DNA of 32,448 nucleotides from an archaeon (GTDB taxonomy: Archaea; Thermoproteota; Thermoprotei_A; Marsarchaeales; Marsarchaeaceae), in the NCBI GenBank assembly GCA_021817005.1, contig JAKAWJ010000024.1, positions 1 to 32,448 on the forward strand, written 5' to 3'. Below, piece after piece: positions 7,232 to 13,995 of this stretch. The notes under the pieces are model-generated. The model was not told the origin of the DNA and did not search any database. It was given only the letters and a program-made list of their open reading frames with translations. Numbering within the stretch: the first letter of the stretch is position 1; each line of letters starts with the position of its first letter. The translations under genes and the position numbers were made by a program.

Positions 7232-7792
7232 TCACTGACTGACCTCTTTCAATTTTTCCAAGTAACGTTCCAAATGCTTTTCGATTGCAATTCTGAGCCA
7301 AGGAGCGTATTTTTCGGGATGAAGAGCAACGTCCTTTCTTATTTCGCCGATCGGCGAGCGTTGCCATTCTTCCACTTCCTCCCTGTTCGGCAGAGGATTG
7401 CCGTCAAATGTGCCGAAGAATACATGGTCAAATTCGTGCTCGGTAAGCCCGTTTCCGACGTCTGCCCTGTAGATAAAAGAGAATACTTCTCTCAATTCAC
7501 AATCGAAACCCATTTCTTCTTGTAGCCTTCTATGAGCGGCGTCCTCTACAGACTCTCCCGGGGCGGGATGGCTACAGCAAGTGTTTGCCCAAAGTCCTCC
7601 TGCGTGATACTTGGAACTAGCCCGTTTCTGGAGCAGGAGTTTTCCATCAGTGTCAAAAACAAACACAGAGAACGCCCTGTGTAAGTTTCCGCCGTTCTCG
7701 TGGGCTCTTAGCTTCTCCTCGACCCCTCGCTGCACGTCATTTTCATCGACAAGAATCACTCTTTGCGGGGCCGACACAGCTCCTATTTTCAC
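7232..7792 (-). CDS. idi: Isopentenyl-diphosphate delta-isomerase, type 1
   Basis: Interconverts isopentenyl and dimethylallyl diphosphate, the entry to isoprenoid ether lipids. It has the Nudix fold of type 1 enzymes: metal ligands H31 and H38 (RAHENGGNLHRAF), catalytic C73 and metal H75 in CCSHP, Nudix-box-like GESVEDAAHRRLQEEMG, and E118/E120 in TEHEFD. The reading frame stays open to a TTG at 7885, but those 31 extra residues have no counterpart in the family. A good TATA box (7821-7829) lies 33 bases before the in-frame GTG at 7792, giving a 187-residue protein of usual length; GTG 7777 is a second option. It is a stand-alone gene. Many archaea use the unrelated flavin-dependent type 2 enzyme, so a type 1 enzyme is of some taxonomic interest. 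Confidence 0.93.
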   Translation of the reverse strand: MKIGAVSAPQRVILVDENDVQRGVEEKLRAHENGGNLHRAFSVFVFDTDGKLLLQKRASSKYHAGGLWANTCCSHPAPGESVEDAAHRRLQEEMGFDCELREVFSFIYRADVGNGLTEHEFDHVFFGTFDGNPLPNREEVEEWQRSPIGEIRKDVALHPEKYAPWLRIAIEKHLERYLEKLKEVSQ

Positions 7793-8209
7793 TACTCCAT
7801 CATAACGATGCGTGCGACCACATATAAGCCCGCCCACGCTCTTGTCGTCCGGACCATTACACACAACATAACGGCTTGTTTTCAAGAATTACCCGTGCCT
7901 CGGTATTTGTTTGGCGCGGATGTGTCCACAAATGATAAAACAGCCAGCTCCTTAGCGAAGCAATACACCTCCCCCTTCACTAGCTCGGCAGAGAGTCAAT
8001 TCGGCGTGGCTCTAGGCGACAAACCTCTAGCATCGGCTTCCCACTACCCCCTACCATGTGCATCCTCCCGAACTTGCGGTGTTTGACGTTCTCACCTCCC
8101 TATGAGGGTGGGACTTGCAAGAAGCACCTTTGTCAACTTACCGGCCGAGGGGGGCGTGTGGCTGCAGCACCAAGAGCCATGCAGTACGCGCTTCAAGCGA
8201 GTATTAGCA
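7793..8209. other. Gene-free stretch between idi and the LLM oxidoreductase
   Basis: Beyond the idi promoter no gene is supported. The segment 8085-8120 has a GC-rich imperfect hairpin (CACCTCCC against GAGGGTG, 8093-8110), and 8141-8165 is a C/G-rich run with six G in a row. It might be the remnant of a mobile-element end or a small RNA, but there is no second copy in the window to compare. Frames crossing it have no codon bias or conserved motif. Confidence 0.35.
7821..7829 (-). promoter_or_regulatory. TATA box of idi
   Basis: GCTTATATG on the minus strand is one of the best A/T boxes in the window; it predicts transcription from about 7799 and so excludes the longer TTG start at 7885. Confidence 0.6.
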
Positions 8210-9142
8210 CTAGAGTGAGGATAGTTCACGTGCGAGCAATCTAACGCCCTCGAAATCGAAAGGCTCCACGAACTGGAACATGAATCTGTCGACCCCTAGG
8301 CCAAGCCATGCGTTCAGCTGGTTACTGACTTCAGCCGGAGTTCCTATGAACAACCCTCCTTTCCTGAGTTTTTCGAGCACTACCGAATATTCCCCATCGT
8401 AGCCCCTTCTCTTTGCGATTTCCATGACTCGTTTCCTTATTGAATCCGGATCCTCCGAAATAACACACGGGCCCATACGTGAAATTTTCGTCTCACCACC
8501 TGTGCGACTGGCGATGAATATGTCCTTCAGCTTGATGAACTCCTCCTCTGACATGTAGAGAAAATTCCATTCGTCGCAGTACTTCGCGGCTAGCTTTACT
8601 ACCGACTTGTGGGCGCCTCCGACGAGAAGGGGAATAGGGGGCACTGGCTTAGGAAAGAATTCCACGTCGGCCGAGTAGTATTTTCCGCTATAATTGGCCT
8701 TTCCCTCCTTTACGAGTGGCCTGATCAATTCCAGAGCATCCCGAAGCCTATCGATCCGTTCTTTGGTTCCGGGGTAGTGAATCCCGAACGCCCGGAATTC
8801 GTCTTCGTACCACCCCGCACCCATACCGAGCTCGAACCTTCCGTTAGACAAATCCTGAAGACTCGACGCCATTTTTGCAAGCAGGGCTGGATTACGAAAT
8901 CCAAACGGCGAAACCAAAGTACCCAGATGAATTTTCGCAGTCGAGGCAGCGGCGGCCCCAAGACTGACGAAACATTCGGCACTGTCGATTCCACGTCTTC
9001 CGCTTGTGGGCAGCAAATGGTCCGACCTGAAAACAGCGCCAAAACCAAGCTCTTCCGCCAATTTCACCCGTTCTACTACCAGCCGCGTGGTCATGCCCTC
9101 CTGAGGCTCGAGCATGAGCGCGCAGCGTTGCAGAAGCGTCAA
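8210..9142 (-). CDS. LLM-class (luciferase-like) F420/flavin-dependent oxidoreductase
   Basis: A 310-residue TIM-barrel enzyme of the bacterial-luciferase superfamily. Recognisable elements are the N-terminal strand and helix with RVKLAEELGFGAVFRSDHL, the LGTLVSPFGFRNPALLAKM segment, LSNGRFELGMGAGWYEDEF (the phosphate-binding part of the cofactor site), and PIPLLVGGAHK. In archaea such proteins mostly use coenzyme F420 for hydride transfer, so oxidation of an alcohol or reduction of an enoyl or imine group is likely; the substrate is unknown. TTG at 9142 is chosen from a TATA-like box 28 bases upstream; ATG at 9115 is the alternative. It is the last gene of the minus-strand set that begins with the SDR at 13785, separated by 33 bases from the Trx/Lrp-domain gene. 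It may carry out a redox step of that acyl-CoA module. Confidence 0.88.
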   Translation of the reverse strand: MTLLQRCALMLEPQEGMTTRLVVERVKLAEELGFGAVFRSDHLLPTSGRRGIDSAECFVSLGAAAASTAKIHLGTLVSPFGFRNPALLAKMASSLQDLSNGRFELGMGAGWYEDEFRAFGIHYPGTKERIDRLRDALELIRPLVKEGKANYSGKYYSADVEFFPKPVPPIPLLVGGAHKSVVKLAAKYCDEWNFLYMSEEEFIKLKDIFIASRTGGETKISRMGPCVISEDPDSIRKRVMEIAKRRGYDGEYSVVLEKLRKGGLFIGTPAEVSNQLNAWLGLGVDRFMFQFVEPFDFEGVRLLARELSSL

Positions 9143-9166
9143 GGCGCCTTCACTATCGGAGCATGT

Positions 9167-9174
9167 GCTTTAGC
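9167..9174 (-). promoter_or_regulatory. TATA-like box of the LLM oxidoreductase
   Basis: GCTAAAGC on the minus strand, centre 9170, 28 bases before TTG 9142. It lies in the 33-base gap after the upstream gene, so the LLM gene may have its own transcript as well as read-through. Confidence 0.35.
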
Positions 9175-9175
9175 G

Positions 9176-9847
9176 TCACTTGTGGGGTGAATATATCTTT
9201 GAAGTCAGTGGATATTTGGTGTAAGCGTATAACGGGACGAGCGTAGAAGTCTCCTGAACCCATTCAAGTGACCTCAAATTCCTCAGGACATAATCAAGCA
9301 CCGCCCGCTCCGAAGAACCGGTTGCTGGCGGCAGACCTAGTACCACAAACGCATCCCATTCGCCAGGAATGAGGTGCGCCTCCCGCACTTCCTTCCTCTC
9401 AAGAAGCTTCTCAATCAAGACCTGTTCGTTACCCTTCTTAACCTTCAGCCTTACGAAAGCACGAATTTCCAGCCCATTCAGGTCTGCAGGGAGCATTTCT
9501 TCGAGTGAGTGGACATCAAGGTGAGGCGGAGACAGCCTTCTGCCTTCGGGGCTTATTACCAAAGGATAAGATTCGCCTTCCCTCAGGCCGGCCTCCATCG
9601 CTTTTGAAATAATTCCTTCCTTCGACGCATCAATCGTTTCAGAGGAGTAACCGCGACTCTTGCAGATTTCCTGCACCATGAGTGCGAGCGCCCTCTGTTC
9701 GTCGGGAACAACATAATCATACTGAATCGCCTGCCTTACATTCTCGACAGTTCCGGTGTCCATACCAGTTGCCACACGATCTCTTATTTCCGTAACGCCC
9801 ACGGCTATTTTTTCGCTTTTGACATAGACCTTAACGCTGCCAGCCAT
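9176..9847 (-). CDS. Thioredoxin-like domain fused to an Lrp/AsnC-type ligand-binding domain
   Basis: A 223-residue protein with no close family recognised. The C-terminal part (about 128-210) reads as the alpha-beta RAM/ligand domain of Lrp/AsnC regulators: beta strand AFVRLKVKKG, helix NEQVLIEKLLER, then EVREAHLIPGEWDAFVVLG, then a helix ending LRSLEWVQETSTLVPL. No helix-turn-helix precedes it. Instead residues about 40-120 follow a glutaredoxin-like order: strand QYDYVV, helix DEQRALALMVQEICKSRG, strand ETID, helix, strand SYPLVISPEG with a possible cis-Pro, helix SLEEMLP. The CxxC is missing (one Cys in the helix). It could be a sensor or an oligomerising adaptor that binds an amino or acyl ligand for the neighbouring acyl-CoA enzymes. 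Start ATG 9847; it has its own TATA-like box inside the 96-base gap after the DUF35 gene. Confidence 0.65.
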   Translation of the reverse strand: MAGSVKVYVKSEKIAVGVTEIRDRVATGMDTGTVENVRQAIQYDYVVPDEQRALALMVQEICKSRGYSSETIDASKEGIISKAMEAGLREGESYPLVISPEGRRLSPPHLDVHSLEEMLPADLNGLEIRAFVRLKVKKGNEQVLIEKLLERKEVREAHLIPGEWDAFVVLGLPPATGSSERAVLDYVLRNLRSLEWVQETSTLVPLYAYTKYPLTSKIYSPHK

Positions 9848-9880
9848 CCACTAACCCAACCGTATCTGAACAGCCCACAA

Positions 9881-9890
9881 GGATTTAAGC
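9881..9890 (-). promoter_or_regulatory. TATA-like box of the Trx/Lrp-domain gene
   Basis: GCTTAAATCC on the minus strand, 38 bases before ATG 9847, predicting a leader of about 12 bases and an internal promoter within the module. Confidence 0.5.
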
Positions 9891-9943
9891 GATGAGAATT
9901 GCGCCGGAAACTCTGGGAAACACTGGCGCTACCTCACGTTGCA

Positions 9944-10303
9944 TCAGAGCGTGCGAGGTCGAGCAAGCAACTGGAATGTCTCGCCCATGGCCCCCACTTT
10001 GACTCCACTATCCACTTCCAGGTTGGACCCAAATTCTTCAAAATTACAATAGAGCCGGAAGCCCTCTTCCATTTGCACTATGCCGTAACTGACTTCACCA
10101 AAGTCCTTTGCCCTAAAGCGAGTTATGGCGAAGACCTTTCCTTCGCCTGCTGACAAACGCTTGTCGAGCCTCGCGCTGCCGCACTTCCTGCATCTTGTGC
10201 TGGGATAAAAGAAAGATTTGCCGCACTCCTCGCAAGACAGGAAAGGTATGACGCCCCGCCTAAATGCCACATCATAGTGCTCCTGAATTTCCTGAAACCT
10301 CAT
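9944..10303 (-). CDS. DUF35 OB-fold protein with rubredoxin-like zinc ribbon
   Basis: A 119-residue two-domain protein: a zinc ribbon with C24-x2-C27 and C38-x2-C41 followed by an OB-fold (about residues 50-115). In known systems these proteins are non-catalytic partners of thiolase-fold enzymes: ChsH2 with the aldolase Ltp2, and the archaeal acetoacetyl-CoA thiolase/HMG-CoA synthase complex, where the OB-fold forms part of the CoA channel. Here it begins 7 bases after the stop of a thiolase-like gene (ATG 10303, preceded by GAGCTGA), so an obligate pair with that protein is the natural reading. Confidence 0.9.
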   Translation of the reverse strand: MRFQEIQEHYDVAFRRGVIPFLSCEECGKSFFYPSTRCRKCGSARLDKRLSAGEGKVFAITRFRAKDFGEVSYGIVQMEEGFRLYCNFEEFGSNLEVDSGVKVGAMGETFQLLARPRTL

Positions 10304-10310
10304 GTTCAGC

Positions 10311-11462
10311 TCATACCCCCAAGACCAAGGTTACTGAGTGGTTTCTTCCCCAGCCACCGATTCCATTCAGGAAAACGGACCTCACTGCGCTAAGCTGGTG
10401 GTCACCGGCGAGACCGTTAAGCTGGCGAACTGCTTCCTCGAGTAGGACTCCCCCGCTCATATATGCCGGTTGTCCCGTGTTCAGGCTCCCGCCTCCTGTG
10501 TTAATCGGCAGTTCACCCCATCGCGTAGTGTCCGTTGATTCAACAAACTTCCCACCCTCTCCCTTATTTGCTAGGCCCACATCCTCTATCTGAAGCAGGA
10601 CTGTGATAGTGAAGGAGTCGTATATCTGCAAACAATCCGCGCGCCTGGGGTCGAAGCCAGCCCGGCGGGAGCTTTCCAGTGCAGGCGTGACAACCAAGTC
10701 GTCTAGCTCGCAGGGCATCTCGGGCCAGTGAGCCTCGCCATAGGCCTCTACCCGCAGATCGCTCAGCGTCCTGTTACGCTTGCTCACCACGAAGGCGTGA
10801 AATCCGTCTACGGGGTAGACCGCCTCCAGAAGATGAAGCGGCTCCGCGATAACAGGGGAAGAAAGCACCCTTTCGACCGTAAGTTCTTCTGGGTATAGAG
10901 CGTATGGGTTGGTCACGGAGTTCTTACGCTGACTCACCGCGACCATTGCCCGTTGCTCGTCCCTTGTGCCAAATACTTTGGCGTGGCGTTGCGCCGCTAG
11001 CGCGTAATCAGTAACCGGATTAAAGTCGAAACCTCCGCGATAATATCTGTCAAAAGGCGTAAGCTGCACGCCCTTGTCCACCCTGTCATAGCCGTCTACA
11101 GTTACTCCCTTGGCCCTGACTTCTGAGCCCTTGCCTCCTAAAATACAGAGAACATTCTCGGCCAAACCAGAAGCGACCGCATTTATGGCGCGAGGAATCA
11201 TGGCTAGCGCGGACGCGCCCCCAAAATCCAAGAGATCCAAGTATCTGGGTCTAATTCCCAAGTACTGGGCCACCTGACTGGCTTGGAAATGCAGATGAGT
11301 TTTGCCGTCGAAAACTCCTGGAAGAAAAGTCGTAGACAGGCCATCAACATCCTTGAGGCCGAGCCCCGCCATACTCAGGGCGTCCATGGCCACTTCGGCC
11401 ATTAGCTCGAAAGCGCTTCCTTCATATTTCTTTGCAATCTTCCCAGAGAAGCCAGAAATCAC
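10311..11462 (-). CDS. Thiolase-fold protein lacking the catalytic cysteine (SCPx/Ltp2-like lyase)
   Basis: A 383-residue thiolase-superfamily protein of the SCPx/lipid-transfer branch (DPxxADC-x2-IYDSFTI at about 271-286, NTGGGSLNTGQP at 321-332, FLNGIGGWGRNHS near the end). The acylated Cys of true thiolases should fall near residues 78-84, where the sequence reads LDFGGAS; there is no Cys from 74 to 90. The other thiolase motifs are also altered: NEAFA-type His is replaced in IYDSF, and the GGG loop carries Asn/Gln instead of His. That pattern matches Ltp2-type enzymes, which with a DUF35 partner cleave beta-hydroxyacyl-CoA by retro-aldol chemistry, with a Tyr as base (Y281 is a candidate). 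GTG start at 11462 lies 6 bases after the ligase stop, with GAGG as ribosome site. It is unlikely to be an acetyl-CoA acetyltransferase. Confidence 0.85.
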   Translation of the reverse strand: MISGFSGKIAKKYEGSAFELMAEVAMDALSMAGLGLKDVDGLSTTFLPGVFDGKTHLHFQASQVAQYLGIRPRYLDLLDFGGASALAMIPRAINAVASGLAENVLCILGGKGSEVRAKGVTVDGYDRVDKGVQLTPFDRYYRGGFDFNPVTDYALAAQRHAKVFGTRDEQRAMVAVSQRKNSVTNPYALYPEELTVERVLSSPVIAEPLHLLEAVYPVDGFHAFVVSKRNRTLSDLRVEAYGEAHWPEMPCELDDLVVTPALESSRRAGFDPRRADCLQIYDSFTITVLLQIEDVGLANKGEGGKFVESTDTTRWGELPINTGGGSLNTGQPAYMSGGVLLEEAVRQLNGLAGDHQLSAVRSVFLNGIGGWGRNHSVTLVLGV

Positions 11463-11468
11463 TTTTCC

Positions 11469-13037
11469 TCACTTACCCAACCTGAGTGCTCTTTTCATAA
11501 TCTTTCCGGTAGCAGTCTTAGGAATTTCCGTAACGAACTCGATAGCCCGCGGAACCTTGTAAGCAGCAAGCCTCTCCTTGCAATATGCTGCAAGTTCTTC
11601 TGATAGGCCGAGCGCTGGCTGAACGCCGGGCCTCAACTTGATAAACGCCTTGACGCTTTCTCCCCTATAGCTGTCGGGGAGGCCAATAACCGCAACTTCT
11701 TCAACTGATTGGTGCTGCAGCAAAATTTCTTCTATTTCCCGCGGCCAGACTTTGTAGCCGGAAGCATTTATCACATCCTTGAGCCGGTCTATAACATAGA
11801 CCCAGCCATCCCTGATGGCCCCGATGTCACCCGTCCTCAGCCATTCACCTCTTATGAGCGAACTCGTCGCAGCAGGATTGTTCCAGTACTTATGGATGAC
11901 TTGCTTCCCGGCAACCAAAATTTCTCCTTCCCCACTCCTCACCTCGTCTCCGCTTTCGTCAATGATTCGCAATCTCGTGTCATACACAGGTATCCCGGAA
12001 CTCACCACCTCGGATTCCGGATACACTGGCAGTTCGCCAGTGTAAGGATAGGGCCAGAGAGTCGCCGGAGAAGTGGTTTCCGTAAGGCCCCATGCCACAT
12101 AAATCCAGCTGCCAGTCACATTTTTCCATTCAAGCTCCAGCGCTTTGGAAACCGCCATTCCTCCAGAAGACCAGAGCCGCATCGAGGACAAGTCAGCGTG
12201 CCGGATCATGGTGGTATTAAGAAGTGCGCGATACACCGTTGCGACGCCCATTGTAAGAGTTGAACGGGACTCCTCGATAATATGCAGCGCCAGCTCCGGT
12301 GAAAATCTATAAACACACTCCAGTGTCGAATTGGCTTTGATCGAGGTAGCTATATGAAAAACAAGACCTGTTATATGGAAAAATGGTGCAATGCCCAGAA
12401 AGCGGTCTGAGTCCCTAACACCAAACCACCTGTGATATATTTCTGCTGCGGCATTCAGGTTACCGTGAGTGATCGCCGCGGCCTTTGGGCCCGAGGTGGT
12501 GCCCGAAGTATATACTAGCAGCGCCACGTCCTGCTCGCTGATTGACTCTTCTCGAACTGGCAAATCGTTGGGCAAAAGGAGTTGTTCCTCACACCTTCCC
12601 AAGTTCCACTTTCTCTGCCACTCAGCAGGCAGTTCTTCTATTGCCTGTGCATCTGTCCTGATTTGCGGGATAGTCCGACCAATCGCCTGAATGGCTGCAG
12701 CCATTCTCAAGGAATATTCCCCTTGAGACACCACCACTTTCGCGCCCGAATCCTTCAGGTAGAACTCCAATTCCCTTGAGGTAAGCATGGGATTGAGTGG
12801 CAGTACAATTGCACCTATTCTGAATGCGGCTAGCTCCGAGATAACGAACTGCGGGATATTTTGCATGTCGAGAGCGATCACATCGCCCTTCCCGGCAAAT
12901 CTTGAAAGGAGTCCTGCCACGCGCTCAACAAGCTCATAGCACTTTCCATAGGTAATTGACCTTCCAAAATAAGAGAGCATCACTGATTCTGGATTCTTTC
13001 TCTTCGCGCGCGCCAAATCGTCGAAAAGGCCACTCAC
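11469..13037 (-). CDS. AMP-forming acyl-CoA synthetase (ANL superfamily)
   Basis: A 522-residue ligase that activates a carboxylic acid to its CoA thioester through an acyl-adenylate. The ANL motifs are intact: YTSGTTSGPK at 176-185, WGLTET at 316-321, RTGD at 401-404, the hinge segment DRLKD (417-421) and GYKVWPREIE, and the catalytic Lys K512 in PKTATGK. No transmembrane segment or signal is seen, so it is cytoplasmic. Length and sequence resemble medium- or long-chain fatty/aromatic acid ligases; the acyl pocket cannot be read with confidence. Its GTG overlaps the SDR stop by 4 bases (GTGA) and its stop is 6 bases from the thiolase-like start, so all three are translationally coupled. It supplies the CoA substrate of the module. 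Confidence 0.93.
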   Translation of the reverse strand: MSGLFDDLARAKRKNPESVMLSYFGRSITYGKCYELVERVAGLLSRFAGKGDVIALDMQNIPQFVISELAAFRIGAIVLPLNPMLTSRELEFYLKDSGAKVVVSQGEYSLRMAAAIQAIGRTIPQIRTDAQAIEELPAEWQRKWNLGRCEEQLLLPNDLPVREESISEQDVALLVYTSGTTSGPKAAAITHGNLNAAAEIYHRWFGVRDSDRFLGIAPFFHITGLVFHIATSIKANSTLECVYRFSPELALHIIEESRSTLTMGVATVYRALLNTTMIRHADLSSMRLWSSGGMAVSKALELEWKNVTGSWIYVAWGLTETTSPATLWPYPYTGELPVYPESEVVSSGIPVYDTRLRIIDESGDEVRSGEGEILVAGKQVIHKYWNNPAATSSLIRGEWLRTGDIGAIRDGWVYVIDRLKDVINASGYKVWPREIEEILLQHQSVEEVAVIGLPDSYRGESVKAFIKLRPGVQPALGLSEELAAYCKERLAAYKVPRAIEFVTEIPKTATGKIMKRALRLGK

Positions 13038-13785
13038 ATCACCAGTCCCCCGGAAACGTTAATCACTTCTCCTGTTATGTACGCCGCTTCTTCAGAAACA
13101 AGAAAGCCAACCAAGTTCGCGACGTCTAAAGGCTCTCCCACTCTGCGTAGTGGAATCCGTTCGATGAATCTAGCGCGGTATTTCTCTGGAACAGCTCTGG
13201 TCATGGGCGTATCGATGAAACCCGGGCAAATGGCATTCACTCTAATTTTGTGACGTGCAAGTTCTTTTGAGAGAGTCTTGGTAAGGCCAATCACCCCTGC
13301 CTTCGCGGCAGCGTAGTTCGCCTGACCCACGTTCCCCATCCAGCTCATGGACGATATGTTCACGATACTTCCGTGACCATTTTCTATCATCTTCGGTAGA
13401 AGGTTCTTCGTTACATTGAACATGCTGTAAAGGTCTACTTTGAGAACTCTGTCCCACTGCTCGTAACTCATGTTTTCAAACAACGAGTCCAAATTGACTC
13501 CGGCATTGTTGACAATCACATCTAGCTTGCTGAAATTTTCTGCATCGTCTAGTGAACTGGCCAAGTTCTTTACCGCCAAATAGTCGGATACATCTGTAAC
13601 TCGACCGATGCAGAAGGAGCCCGTGTTGTTCGAAATTTCACGCGCCCTGTCATCCACATCCTCCTTCAGGTCGACCATAACCACTCGATAACCCATTTTC
13701 GCAAGCTTGGATGCTATCGCATAGCCCAGGCCACCGGCTGCGCCGGTTACAATTGCAGTAGTTCGGCTATGAAACTTGAATCCAC
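13034..13785 (-). CDS. Short-chain dehydrogenase/reductase (FabG-like), start codon lost or frameshifted
   Basis: An NAD(P)-dependent SDR that would oxidise or reduce a beta-hydroxy/keto group. NNAG, the catalytic Ser in VNISSMS, and Y-x3-K in NYAAAKAG are present, and the end IN VSGGL is typical. The only usual in-frame start is ATG 13696, but that would remove the TGAAGGLG nucleotide-binding loop, which is encoded in frame just upstream (13749-13724). The frame stays open to a TGA at 13792-13790 yet contains no ATG, GTG or TTG before the loop. A GTG at 13785 lies exactly where the promoter predicts a start but is out of frame by one base and stops after 12 codons. Either one base is missing near 13780-13772 (real or an assembly error) or a rare start such as ATT 13753 is used. 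First gene of the acyl-CoA set. Confidence 0.82.
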
Positions 13786-13802
13786 TCCCTCAGATGGACC
13801 TG

Positions 13803-13820
13803 ACATATACCGAAATAAGC
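13803..13820 (-). promoter_or_regulatory. A/T boxes of the SDR-ligase-thiolase-DUF35 operon
   Basis: Two overlapping candidates on the minus strand, GCTTATTT (13820-13813) and TATATG (13809-13804). They predict transcription from about 13780-13790, next to the GTG at 13785, which argues that the SDR originally began there. Confidence 0.45.
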
Positions 13821-13954
13821 TTTCAGAAGCATCCTAGATTGACCGCTCACGTCAAACTGTGCAGGGAGGCTTCTCACTCCAAATAGTGAGGCTCCATGGG
13901 TGAAACACGGATAGCCTTCGTTACCAAGCCAAATTTCAATGTCACAGTCGAGCA

Positions 13955-13963
13955 GTTTATTAG
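13955..13963 (+). promoter_or_regulatory. TATA-like box of the aldehyde dehydrogenase gene
   Basis: GTTTATTAG, centre 13959, 37 bases before ATG 13996. It predicts transcription from about 13985, downstream of the ATG at 13939, which is therefore not the start. Confidence 0.5.
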
Positions 13964-13995
13964 TTCTCCACCTCATATCTGATTGTCTGGTAAAG

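Noticed and set aside
7793-7885. N-terminal extension of idi from TTG 7885
   Set aside because: Not homologous to type 1 isomerases and placed upstream of the predicted transcription start.
13939-13995. Nineteen-residue N-terminal extension of the aldehyde dehydrogenase
   Set aside because: The TATA-like box lies inside it, and the family begins at the ATG at 13996.
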